From the NCBI GenBank assembly GCA_016706845.1, contig JADJIV010000006.1:62001-126000 (forward strand): 64,000 nt of DNA. The letters run 5' to 3'. The stretch's first letter is position 1. The number at the start of each line of letters is the position of its first letter. Source of the stretch: PNOJ01 sp016706845. GTDB taxonomy: Bacteria > Krumholzibacteriota > Krumholzibacteriia > LZORAL124-64-63. Of the stretch, positions 51,991 through 61,327 are shown piece by piece. The notes beneath the pieces were generated by a model. The model worked only from the letters and a program-made list of their open reading frames with translations, ran no database searches and was not told the DNA's origin. A program made the position numbers and the translations under genes.

Positions 51991-54683
51991 ATGCAGTCCA
52001 ACGACCTGTTCCGGCTTGTCAGCCTGAGAAAATCGAAATCCGACAACCGCGAGGGCCCGGCGCCCGAAACGCCGCCCGATTCCCGATTGCGCCACCGCGA
52101 CCGGATCGCCGGGCAATCGCAGGTCGAGACATCCGACCGGGCCGCTCGGCTCGATACCCTCAAGGCCCGCCACGGCGAACTGAGGCGCGTGGTGCGCGAC
52201 CTGGAAGAGGTGCAGCGAGCGGTGGTGAAAACCGTCATGCTCGGCGAGCAGAAGGAGACGCCGCAAGCGCCGCCCGCGCCGGCAGCCAGGGGGAGCAGCA
52301 CGGCGGCAGCCAGGGCCCGCGCGGCGCCGGCCGCCGCCGCCGCGCGCGGCGCATCCGCATCGGCCCGCGCCGTCATCGTCGACGAGGCGATGGTCGGGTC
52401 GATCCAGAAGCGGCTTCCGGAGCGGCAGGCGAGGCTGTTCGAGAGCGTGATCGCCAAGCTTCCCAACCGCGATCTCTTTCGATATCGACGACCTGGTCAA
52501 CAGGCTGGACGTGAGCGTCTTCCTGGACGAGGCCAACCAGGTCTGCACCCAGATCCGTGCGATCGAGGAAAGCGTGGGCAGCGGATTTCCCGTCGCCGAG
52601 GGCGGAGCGGCAGCGGGCTCCGCGCCGCCGATCGTCTCGGCGGTCGGCTGGGGCGAGCTGATCATCGCGCGCGAAACCCTGGTCGGCTACAACGCCCGCG
52701 AGATCGCCCATATCGAGAACATCCTGCCGGGCGAATCCAAGCTGCGCGAACACCACCGGCTTTCGAGGACCGAGCAGGTCGACGAAGCGGAGACGACCAC
52801 CGAGCGCGAGACCGAAAAGGATTCGCAAAGCACCGAGCGCTACGAGCTGCACGCGGAGACGCAGGAGACGATCCAGCGCGACTTTTCGGTGAACGCCGGC
52901 GTCAACGTGTCCGGCAAATACGGCGTGACCCAGGTCGATGCCAGCCTCGATACCGCCTTCGCGCAAAGCGAGTCGAATTCACGCACCAACGCCATCGATA
53001 CGGCCCGCGAGATCGTCAAGAAATCGGTCGAGCGGACCTTCGAGCGGGTGCGCAAGCTGCGCCGGCTGGCGCTGACCGAGGAGATCAAGGAGCTCAACCG
53101 CCACGAACTGGCCAACATCGGCAACCCGCCCTTGAGCGCGATCAGCGGCATGTACCTGTGGGTCGAGAAGATCCAGAAGATCGAGCTCAGGCACTACGGC
53201 ACCAGGATGATGATCGAGTTCCATGTGCCCGAGCCGGCGATCTCGCTGCTCGAGCAGGCCTCCGGCGCGGGCAGGAAGCGGCGCCTGCCGCCGTTCGACG
53301 TCGGCCCGTCGGAGGTCGACGGCACCAACTATCTGTGCCTCGCGCAGCGCTATGGCGCGCTGGACGTCGAGCCGCCGCCGCCGCAGTTCGCCCATGTCGG
53401 CTTCGGCTGGGTCTCCACCAGCGCCGAGGACCTGGAGCAATGGGCGGAAGACCAGTTCACCGACACGATCAACGTGCCTGCGGGCTATACCCCCGAATGG
53501 GCGCGGGTGGCCTGGTCCGCCCTGCGCGGCAAACTCGAGAATCGCGAGTTCAACTTCGCCTTCGCGGTCGGAGGCATCTCCGAGCCGCCGGCGAACAAGG
53601 AGCACACGGTCAACACCTACAACGGCGTCGTGCTGCAGTTGCCGACGGGCACGACCTGGCCGCAGGGGGTGCCGGTTTCCGGGCGCGTCCACGGCGCCTG
53701 GGACGGGGCGATGTATGTCCAGATCACGCTGACCTGCCGGCGGACCGCCGAAGCCTACGACAAATGGCGGATCGCCACCTGGGCCTCGCTGCGCGCCGGA
53801 TACGAAGGGCTCGTCCGCCAGCTGGCCCAGGAAGAGCAGGCGTCGTCGTTCCAGGACCAGCTGCTGGTCACCGCCTCGCCCGAAGGACCGGCGGAAATCA
53901 ACCGCCGGATCGAACGCGAAGAGCTGCAGAAATGGGCGATCAAGTCGCTGCGCCTCGTCCCGCAGAATCTCAACGCGATCGTGAACGTCGGTGAGCGCCA
54001 GGAGATCAGCCCGTTCCACGCGGAGGCTGAGGCGCCGATCGTGCGCTTCTACGAGAACGCCTTCGAATGGGAGCACGTGAACTATTTCCTCTACCCCTAC
54101 CACTGGGCGCGGCGCGCGACCTGGGCGCTGCGCAACGGGATCGAGCGGGTGGACCCGCGCTTCCAGGCGTTCCTGCAGGCAGGCGCGGCGCGGGTGATCG
54201 TACCCGTCACTCCGGGATTCGAGGACAAGGTGATGTCGTTCCTGGACCCGCTGAGCGAGCAGGACGAGTTGGGCCGCATCCTGGGCCCCGTGCGCGAAGT
54301 GGCGCCGCAGCCGGGCGACAGCCCGTTCCGCGACATCTGGGTGGAACTGCTGACCCGGCACAAGCCCGACATGGCGCGCGGATCCGGCACGCTGGCGCTC
54401 GTCCAGGGCAGCGACCAGGCGAAGATCAACGATGACGGCAACTGGCGCGCATCCGATCGCGACGAAGACCGCGAGATCGTGATCGACGGCGAGGTCTATC
54501 GCGTCGCCGAGGTGACCGGCGACAGGAGCTTCAGGCCTCGACCGGCCGTACGAAGGCGAGAGCGATGAGGCCGCCATCTATGCCGCCGGGAGCGTGCCCT
54601 TCGGCCCCGCCTGGACGGTGAACGTGCCGACCACCCTGGTCGTCCTTGCGGACAACCTTCCCGCCCTGCGCGCGATCGGCTGA
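51991..54683 (+). CDS. Large protein of unknown function (two frameshifts)
   Basis: Removing an extra T near 52477 and an extra C near 54537 gives one protein of about 896 residues with no signal peptide. The N-terminal 150 residues hold a coiled coil (TLKARHGELRRVVRDLEEVQ) and an Ala/Arg/Pro-rich linker. The central region (GELIIARETLVGYNAREIAH, IENILPGESKLREHHRL) leads into a highly charged helical stretch (EQVDEAETTTERETEKDSQS) and VSGKYGVTQVDASLDTAFAQ, then more helices. The last 400 residues are mixed alpha/beta with aromatic-rich strands. The family is not recognised. It lies 41 bp upstream of a second unrecognised gene, suggesting a functional pair. Confidence 0.75.
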
Positions 54684-54724
54684 ACCCCGCTCGCGCCGAG
54701 CCCTTTCAGAAGGAAGCCGGCCGG

Positions 54725-56050
54725 ATGAGCCAGAAAGACATCGAAACGCTGCGCACGGAAGTGACGACGGCCGTTAAGCTCCTGAAGCGTCGCCAGAAGA
54801 TGACGTGGGAGTTCATGATGAACGACGTCGACGCGGCGAGCGAGAAATTCCACACGCAGCGTCTCGCACTGATCGAAGAGCGCATCCAGATCCTGGCCGA
54901 CGGGACCCATCCGACGCTCCTGGAAAGCGTGATCGGGCTGGTGATCGTCGCCTTCCCCGTCGCCGCCGTCACCCGCGGCCTGCTCTCCCATTGGTCGCGG
55001 ACCATGGAGATCGGCAAGGTGGCCGCGGTGATGAAATCGAAGCTGACCGGGCCCGAGGCCGCCTATCTCGTCAAACGGGCGCAGAAGCTGGAAGAGGAGG
55101 CGCTGCGGCGGCCGGGCCTGTTTCCGGCAACCAAGTTTCCCAGGAACGTGACCGCGCTCCGCAAACCGCGCACCGAGTTCGTCAGGGAGACGACCGAGTA
55201 CAACGCGAACATGCAGCGGTACGCCGCGCTATACGAGTCGGAGATCGCCGCCTCGACCCGCGGCCTCATCAAGAGCGCGGCGGAAAAGGCCGCCAAGCCC
55301 GTCGTCAGCCAGGACCAGATGTTCGACCCCAAGGCGAAGTCGAAGAGCAACGGAACCGCCGATGCCTCCGATTATCTGAAAGGCGTCCGCGACTGGATCG
55401 TGCGCTCGCAGAACGCCGAAGAGGCCGTCCTGGAGGACATGAAGGAAACCGCCCAGCAGTCGAAGGAGATCAAGCAGCTGGAGGCGATCGAGGCCTTCAT
55501 GGCGACCGACGCCTTCGCGGCGGAGAATCTCAAGGCCGATTACGACCGCGAGATGTTCCAGCGCCATATCGAGATGTGCCTGTGGTGCACGACCTGGGAT
55601 TTCCGGCCCCGCTGGATCCCCGCCAGCCGCGCCAATCCGGTGGTCGGCCGGGCGATGGTGCTGCCGCATTTCGAGGCGCCGCCGCTGGGCGACAAGTTCT
55701 GGAAGTTCGCCTGCGACCGCTATTACGACCCCTTCATCGGCGACGGCACGACGACCTATGCGCAGGCCGGCCGGCGCCGCCAGATGGGCGAAGGGCCGCC
55801 CCCGCCGCTGCCGCCCGAGGTCAGTTCCTATTACGGCGACAAGGTGGACGAGGTGTTCGGCCAATATCCGTCCGAGCGGCTGGCCTACAACTGGGGCAAC
55901 GTCATCGCCCCGGCCCTGCTCGACCTCAACAAGGAGCTCGGCCAGGCGCTCGAACGGCAGCTGAAGCTGAACAAGAAGCAGATGTCGGAACCGAGCGAAT
56001 CCGATGTCTTCTACCAGTATCTGTTGGGGCTGAGGAAGGTGGAGAGCTAG
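54725..56050 (+). CDS. Protein of unknown function, partner of the upstream gene
   Basis: A 441-residue protein that is mostly helical. One hydrophobic segment (ESVIGLVIVAFPVAAVTRGLL, about 66-86) could enter a membrane; around it are long amphipathic helices with coiled-coil character (KIELMKETAQQSKEIKQLEA-type). A Cys/Trp-rich stretch (MCLWCTTWDFRPRWIPASR, about 278-297) and an Arg/Pro-rich loop (AGRRRQMGEGPPPPLPPEV) follow. No domain is recognised. It starts 41 bp after the large unknown gene; the arrangement suggests a membrane-linked partner of it. Confidence 0.7.
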   Translation: MSQKDIETLRTEVTTAVKLLKRRQKMTWEFMMNDVDAASEKFHTQRLALIEERIQILADGTHPTLLESVIGLVIVAFPVAAVTRGLLSHWSRTMEIGKVAAVMKSKLTGPEAAYLVKRAQKLEEEALRRPGLFPATKFPRNVTALRKPRTEFVRETTEYNANMQRYAALYESEIAASTRGLIKSAAEKAAKPVVSQDQMFDPKAKSKSNGTADASDYLKGVRDWIVRSQNAEEAVLEDMKETAQQSKEIKQLEAIEAFMATDAFAAENLKADYDREMFQRHIEMCLWCTTWDFRPRWIPASRANPVVGRAMVLPHFEAPPLGDKFWKFACDRYYDPFIGDGTTTYAQAGRRRQMGEGPPPPLPPEVSSYYGDKVDEVFGQYPSERLAYNWGNVIAPALLDLNKELGQALERQLKLNKKQMSEPSESDVFYQYLLGLRKVES

Positions 56051-56088
56051 GGCGGGACCACAATCAGCCGAATAAGGAGAACCTACTG

Positions 56089-56610
56089 ATGTCACAACGT
56101 ATTAGCCGGTTGGTTCCAGTCGTCGCGGCTCTCGTGCAGGGCGGCGCCCGGGTGAGCGATGCACAGGTATCACATAATTCCAACACGGACGAAGCTGCCA
56201 TCCGACAGGTCGTCAAGCAGGTCGAGGATGGCTGGAACGCGCACGATGGGAAGGCGTTCGGCGCATCGTTCGCCCCCGATGCAGGCTACGTGGTGGTCGA
56301 TGGCATGCGGGCGACAGGCAGGGCGGAGATCGAACAAGGGCATACCATGATCTTCACGACGATCTCCAAGGAGAGTCGCAACGCCGGAACGGCCAAGAGC
56401 ATCCGCTTCCTGCGCCCTGATGTGGCTGTCGTCCACGTCGCATGGAATCTGGAATACAGCGCGGGCGGCGAGACGCGCAAAGGCCACGCCATTAACACGA
56501 TGGTGATGACGAAGGACGGCGGCCAGTGGAGCATCGCCGTCTTTCAGAATACGCCCATCCAGGCGGAAGGGCGCTGGCCGGGCGCGCCCGACCAAGGGAG
56601 TGTCACATGA
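56089..56610 (+). CDS. SnoaL/DUF4440-type protein (SgcJ/EcaC-like)
   Basis: A 173-residue protein with a short N-terminal hydrophobic stretch (ISRLVPVVAALVQGGARVS), possibly a weak signal peptide, and a SnoaL-like domain: EAAIRQVVKQVEDGWNAHDG, GKAFGASFAPDAGYVVVDGM, DVAVVHVAWNLEYSAGG and INTMVMTKDGGQWSIAVFQN. The pattern is that of the SgcJ/EcaC oxidoreductase-named NTF2 family; catalysis is not established. AAGGAG precedes the ATG. Its stop overlaps the ATG of the following gene, which has the same fold. Confidence 0.85.
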   Translation: MSQRISRLVPVVAALVQGGARVSDAQVSHNSNTDEAAIRQVVKQVEDGWNAHDGKAFGASFAPDAGYVVVDGMRATGRAEIEQGHTMIFTTISKESRNAGTAKSIRFLRPDVAVVHVAWNLEYSAGGETRKGHAINTMVMTKDGGQWSIAVFQNTPIQAEGRWPGAPDQGSVT

Positions 56611-57082
56611 AGCGGATTTGCCTGGGCCTTGCCGGTGTGCTGGCCCTGTCCTGCACGGCGGCGCTCGCCCAGCAGTATCAGCTTCCCGAAGACCCTGCAC
56701 TGAGGAGCAGATCCGGATGCTGGACCTGGCCCATGCCGAGGCGATCTTCGAGGGCGACACGACCACCCTGCAGGAGCTCATGCCGGATGACCACACCGTC
56801 AATCATCCGACGAATCGCATTGTCCAGGAGAAGGCCGAGCTCCTGAAGCTCATCGGCGAAGGCGTCATCCGCTACACCCGGTTCGAGCGGAGACCGGAGA
56901 AGTTCCTGTTCTACGAGGATCTGGTCGTCGTGATGGGGGACGAGACGGTGGTCCCGGCGCCCGGGGCGCCCAACGAAGGCAAGGTCCTTTGCAGGCGCTA
57001 TACCAACGCCTGGATGCGACAGGACGGGACGTGGCGCCTGGCGTTCAGGCATGCCAGCAACGTTCCGCAGACGTCCGAGTAA
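56607..57082 (+). CDS. Exported SnoaL/DUF4440-like protein (one frameshift)
   Basis: A signal peptide (MKRICLGLAGVLALSCTAAL) is followed, after one missing base near 56694, by CTEEQIRMLDLAHAEAIFEG, LMPDDHTVNHPTNRIVQEKA, DLVVVMGDETVVPAPGAPNE and NAWMRQDGTWRLAFRHASN, a typical NTF2-like exported protein. The restored length is about 158 residues. Start and upstream stop overlap (ATGA). It probably functions with the upstream paralogue; the substrate is unknown. Confidence 0.8.
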
Positions 57083-57104
57083 TCACACCGAGGAGCAGCC
57101 TGGA

Positions 57105-58340
57105 ATGATGCGTGCGCCCGGCAATCGGCACCTCCTCCTGACCGCATTGTGCGTCGCCGCGGCGGCCTGTCCGCCTGCGGCCAAGGCCGAAGGTGCAGCC
57201 CGTCCCGACCTGCTGTGTTTCGCCCAGGGCGCTCTTCCGGTCGGGATCGAAGGCGGGGCGCCGGAACTTGGGATCGGCATGAACGAGGCGCTCCAGGTGA
57301 TCGACGGCGATCTTCGCGGCTTCGTGGTGACGCCGAAGCCGGGCGGCGCCGACACCGAGATCTCCTTCGTCTACGAGTTGCCGGCATTGACGACCTTCGA
57401 ATCGTTCGCCGTGCCGAATGTCCTGGAAACACCAAGCCCGGCGCAGACGTTTTTCAGGACGGTCGGCATCGACGGCTCGGAAGCGGGCCGCGACGGGCCG
57501 TTCACGCAGCTGGCCGGCGTGACGCTGGTGACGCACCCGAAGAAGGACGAGATGACGGTCATCCCCGCAACCGCCGCGATGCCGGTGCGCTGGGTGCGGG
57601 TGACGCTGGGGGGCGGCATCAACATCGAGCGCGAGAGGACGTTCTTCGAGTTCAGCGAGATCTCCGGGTACGGCGTTCAGGAGCAGCTGCCGCTTTCGTC
57701 GGCCTTCAGCGGCAAATGGAAGGGCCCCGGCGTGGTGCTGGAGCTCAGGCAGGACGGCGTTCGCGTGAGCGGCTGCTACGACGGCGAGGGCGATCTCGAA
57801 GGGACTGTCAGCGGCAATCTCCTGCACGCCACAGGCAGGTCCCGCAAGAGCGGGGTCCCGAGCACATTCGTGCTTTCGACGGGCAGCGATGGCGATATCA
57901 TCGGCGTTCGGTCGACCAACGGCGCGCCGTTCCGGCTTTACCGCGGCGACGCGGCGCCCGATCTCAACACGGAGTGTTCGGAGCGACCCGTGGCCCCCAT
58001 CGGTTGCGGGTCGGTGATCCACGGGATCCGCTTCGACTTCGATTCGGCGACCATCCGCCCGGAGTCCGAAGAGCACCTCGATGCCCTGTACGACGGATTA
58101 CGGTCGTCGGCGCCGACTGCGGTCACGGTTGTCGGCTACACGTCGAGCGAGGGATCGGATGCGTACAACGAAGATCTTTCCCGGCGGCGCGCCGAGGCGG
58201 TCGTCGCCGCCATCGTCGCCCGCGGCTTCGAGGCGGGGGAGTTGTCGGCGCAGGGCCGCGGCGAACAGCATCCCATCGCCGACAACTCGACCGAGGCGGG
58301 ACGCTCCTTGAACCGCCGCGTGGAGGTCGAGTGTCGCTGA
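57105..58340 (+). CDS. Exported protein with C-terminal OmpA domain
   Basis: A 411-residue exported protein. The signal peptide is RHLLLTALCVAAAACPPAAK. Residues 40-190 form a beta-rich domain with an F5/8-type discoidin look (SFVYELPALTTFESFAVPNV). A short domain around SGKWKGPGVVLELRQDGVRV follows. The last 115 residues are an OmpA peptidoglycan-binding domain (IRFDFDSATIRPESEEHLDA, VVGYTSSEGSDAYNEDLSRR, GRGEQHPIADNSTEAGRSLN, RRVEVEC), with the Asp and Arg that hold diaminopimelate. It likely anchors the N-terminal domain to the cell wall. GAGGAG precedes the ATG. Confidence 0.88.
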   Translation: MMRAPGNRHLLLTALCVAAAACPPAAKAEGAARPDLLCFAQGALPVGIEGGAPELGIGMNEALQVIDGDLRGFVVTPKPGGADTEISFVYELPALTTFESFAVPNVLETPSPAQTFFRTVGIDGSEAGRDGPFTQLAGVTLVTHPKKDEMTVIPATAAMPVRWVRVTLGGGINIERERTFFEFSEISGYGVQEQLPLSSAFSGKWKGPGVVLELRQDGVRVSGCYDGEGDLEGTVSGNLLHATGRSRKSGVPSTFVLSTGSDGDIIGVRSTNGAPFRLYRGDAAPDLNTECSERPVAPIGCGSVIHGIRFDFDSATIRPESEEHLDALYDGLRSSAPTAVTVVGYTSSEGSDAYNEDLSRRRAEAVVAAIVARGFEAGELSAQGRGEQHPIADNSTEAGRSLNRRVEVECR

Positions 58341-58494
58341 GCGGCCCGGACGACGATGGCGGCGGCAGAGGCGCGTCGAAGATCGGATACCCCGACCTTC
58401 ATCCTGGCAAACGCGGTTCGCCACAAAGCGCCCAAGCCGCCGATCCCGCCGGGCGCCTGATCGGCAACCAACCTGAACTCAGGGGAGAGATGTC

Positions 58495-58980
58495 ATGAAG
58501 CAAATCGCCAAGAACACGGTTTGCCTTTGGTACGACGGGAACGCCGAGGACGCGGCGCGATTCTACGCCGCCACCTTTCCCGACTCCTCCGTCGGAGCCG
58601 TGTACCGCGCGCCGGGCGACTTCCCGTCCGGGAAGCAGGGGGACGTGTTGACGGTCTGGTTCACCGTGATGGGCATTCCCTGCCTCGGCCTCAACGGAGG
58701 ACCCGAGTTCAAGCAGAGCGAAGCGTTCTCGTTCCAGGTCTCAACCGCCGACCAGGCCGAGACGGATCGCTACTGGAACGCGATCGTCGGCAACGGCGGC
58801 CAGGAGAGCGCCTGCGGCTGGTGCAAGGACCGGTGGGGGCTGTCCTGGCAGATCACGCCGCTGGCGTTGACGGAGGCGATCACCGACCCCGATCCCGCCG
58901 CCGCCAAGCGCGCCTTCAATGCGATGATGACGATGCGGAAGATCGACATCGCCGCGATTGAGGCGGCGCGCCGGGGTTGA
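58495..58980 (+). CDS. PhnB-like VOC family protein
   Basis: A 161-residue VOC-fold protein of the 3-demethylubiquinone-9 3-methyltransferase-like/PhnB group: NTVCLWYDGNAEDAARFYAA, TFPDSSVGAV, GIPCLGLNGGPEFKQSEAFS, YWNAIVGNGGQESACGWCKD and RWGLSWQITP. The family name does not reflect proven methyltransferase activity. It lies 155 bp after the OmpA-domain gene and closes the accessory-looking segment. Confidence 0.88.
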   Translation: MKQIAKNTVCLWYDGNAEDAARFYAATFPDSSVGAVYRAPGDFPSGKQGDVLTVWFTVMGIPCLGLNGGPEFKQSEAFSFQVSTADQAETDRYWNAIVGNGGQESACGWCKDRWGLSWQITPLALTEAITDPDPAAAKRAFNAMMTMRKIDIAAIEAARRG

Positions 58981-59110
58981 GGTGCCGCCGTTCCGCCGGC
59001 GCTGATGCCGCTCGGGAATTGCGGACGCGACTGGACCAAGCCCGCCCCCCGGTGCTAAGTTGTCGATCCGATCCGCGCCTCGACCGCCATCCGGCCCCGG
59101 GAGCCGACCC

Positions 59111-61327
59111 ATGCCCGCATCCAGCGACCGCGACCGCGTCGGCGCTCCCATCCCCCGCCTGGACGCCTGGGGCAAGGTCACCGGCGCCACGCGCTTCCTG
59201 CCGGACGACCCCCGGCCGGACGCCTGGCTCGGCGCCGCCGTCCGCTCGCCGCTCCCGCACGCCCGCCTGGTCTCGGTCGCGAAGACCGCGACGTTCCCGG
59301 CCGAGGCCGTCCTGCTGACCGCCCCCGACCTGCCCTGCGCCAACCTCGTCGCCATGGTCCGCGAGGATCTGCCGCTGCTCGCCGCCGACGAGGTCCGCTT
59401 CGCCACCCAGCCGGTGGCCCTGGTCGCCGCTCCCGACCGCGCCACCCTGAAGGCCGCCCTGGCCGCCGTCGCCGTCGAGCTCGACGAGCTCCCCGCCGTG
59501 CTGGACCTCGACGCCGCCCTGCGCGGCGATGGTCCCGTCTGGGGCGCAGACAACGTCGTCGCCGAGTACCGCATCGACCGCGGCGATCCCGACGCCGCCT
59601 TCGCGTCGGCCGTGACGGTCGTCGAGGGGACCTACTTCACGGGCTACCAGGAGCACATGTACCTCGAGCCCCAGGGCATCGTGGCCACGCCGCGCCCCGA
59701 CGGCGGCGTCGAGATCCTGGGATCGCTGCAGTGCCCCTATTACGTCCACAACGCGATGAAGCGCGCCCTGGGCCTCGGCGATGATCGCGTCGTGGTGCGG
59801 CAGTCGCCCACCGGCGGCGCCTTCGGGGGCAAGGAGGACTACCCGTCCATCCTGGCCCTGCAAGCCGCCGTGCTGGCCCTGCGCTGCGGGCATCCCGTGG
59901 CGATGATCTACGAGCGGCGCGAGGACGTCGCCTGCACGACCAAGCGGCACCCTTCGCGCACGCGCTACCGTTCGGCCTTCGACCGCGACGGCAAGCTGCT
60001 GGCGATCGACGTGGATCTGGTGCTCGACGCCGGCGCCTACACGACCCTCAGTCCGGTCGTGCTGTCGCGCGGCGTGCTGCACGTGGCCGGCCCCTACCGC
60101 GTCCCGCACGCGCGCATCCGCGGCCGGACCGTGGCCACGCACACCCCGCCCAACGGGGCCTTCCGCGGCTTCGGCGTGCCGCAGGCCGCGTTCGCCTGCG
60201 AGCGGCAGATGGACCGCGCGGCGCGCCGGCTGGGGCTGGATCCCGCCGAGCTGCGCCGGCGCAACCTGGTGCGCGACGGCGACACCTTCGTCTTCGGGCA
60301 GAAGCTGCGGCCGGGCATGGCCGCGGCCGACCTCGTGCTCGAGCGCGTCCTGGAGCGATCCGGATACGAGCTGCGCCGGCGCGAGGCGCGCGCGTTCAAC
60401 GCCGGCGGCGGACCGCTGCGCCGCGGCGTGGGCGTGACGCTGACGATGCACGGCGGCGGCTTCACCGGCGACGGCGAGGACCGCATCAAGGGCCAGGTCG
60501 CGGTGAGGCTCGAGCCCGACGGCGTGGTGACCCTGCTGGTCAGCAGCGTCGAGATGGGCCAGGGCGCGGCCACCGTGCTGCCGCAGATCGCGGCCGAGGC
60601 GCTCGGGGTGCCCGTCGGGCGGATCCGCTTCCACCAGCCCGACACCTCGGTGGTGCCCGACTCGGGCCCGACGGTGGCTTCGCGGACCACGATGGTCGTC
60701 GGGCGCATCCTGGTCGCCGCCTGCCGCCAGCTCGCGGACAAGGCCCGCGCGTTTGCGGGCGACAAGGCCGCCGACCCGCTGCTGGCCGCCGGTCACGCCG
60801 GCCTGACCGCGACCGCGGTTTACGAACCCGATCCCGACATCGACTGGGACCAGTCGACCATGCACGGCGACGCCTACCAGGGCTGGTCGTGGGCGGCGGC
60901 CGTGGCCGAGGTCGAGGTCGACGTCGACACCATGGAGGTGCGGCCGGTCAGGCTGACCCACGTCGTGGAGATCGGGCGCGCCGTCAATCCCGTGCTCTGC
61001 GTCGGGCAGGTCGAGGGCGGCGCGCTGCAGGGGCTGGCCTGGGGCCACCTCGAGGAGATGAAGCTCAGGGACGGGCGCTACTGGAACGACCGCATGTCCA
61101 CCTACATCATCCCCACGAGCCTCGACGCACCCGACTTCGACGTGGAGCTGGCCGAGCTGCCCAGCCCGCGCGGCCCCTTCGGCGCCAAGGGCCTGGGCGA
61201 ACTGCCCCTGAACGCCGGCGCGCCCGCGTTGGCGGCGGCCGTCGAGGACGCGCTGGACATCGAGGTGTTCGAGGCCCCGGTCACGCCCGAGATCCTGCTG
61301 GCGCGCCGGCGGGAGGTGCGTCGATGA
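59111..61327 (+). CDS. Xanthine dehydrogenase-family molybdopterin-binding subunit
   Basis: A 738-residue catalytic subunit. It starts with DRVGAPIPRLDAWGKVTGAT, the N-terminal signature, then SPTGGAFGGKEDYPSILALQ, PPNGAFRGFGVPQAAFACER, SVEMGQGAATVLPQIAAEAL and the active-site Glu in GPFGAKGLGELPLNAGAPA. AFRGFG and the KGLGE form fit purine or aldehyde oxidation and exclude CO dehydrogenase. GGGAG precedes ATG 59111; an upstream ATG at 59060 is less likely. It overlaps the next gene by four bases (ATGA). Confidence 0.9.
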   Translation: MPASSDRDRVGAPIPRLDAWGKVTGATRFLPDDPRPDAWLGAAVRSPLPHARLVSVAKTATFPAEAVLLTAPDLPCANLVAMVREDLPLLAADEVRFATQPVALVAAPDRATLKAALAAVAVELDELPAVLDLDAALRGDGPVWGADNVVAEYRIDRGDPDAAFASAVTVVEGTYFTGYQEHMYLEPQGIVATPRPDGGVEILGSLQCPYYVHNAMKRALGLGDDRVVVRQSPTGGAFGGKEDYPSILALQAAVLALRCGHPVAMIYERREDVACTTKRHPSRTRYRSAFDRDGKLLAIDVDLVLDAGAYTTLSPVVLSRGVLHVAGPYRVPHARIRGRTVATHTPPNGAFRGFGVPQAAFACERQMDRAARRLGLDPAELRRRNLVRDGDTFVFGQKLRPGMAAADLVLERVLERSGYELRRREARAFNAGGGPLRRGVGVTLTMHGGGFTGDGEDRIKGQVAVRLEPDGVVTLLVSSVEMGQGAATVLPQIAAEALGVPVGRIRFHQPDTSVVPDSGPTVASRTTMVVGRILVAACRQLADKARAFAGDKAADPLLAAGHAGLTATAVYEPDPDIDWDQSTMHGDAYQGWSWAAAVAEVEVDVDTMEVRPVRLTHVVEIGRAVNPVLCVGQVEGGALQGLAWGHLEEMKLRDGRYWNDRMSTYIIPTSLDAPDFDVELAELPSPRGPFGAKGLGELPLNAGAPALAAAVEDALDIEVFEAPVTPEILLARRREVRR

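Noticed and set aside
51991..56050. Extracellular contractile injection system or phage tail locus
   Set aside because: No sheath, tube, baseplate or ATPase genes are visible, so the two unknown proteins cannot be tied to such a system from this window.
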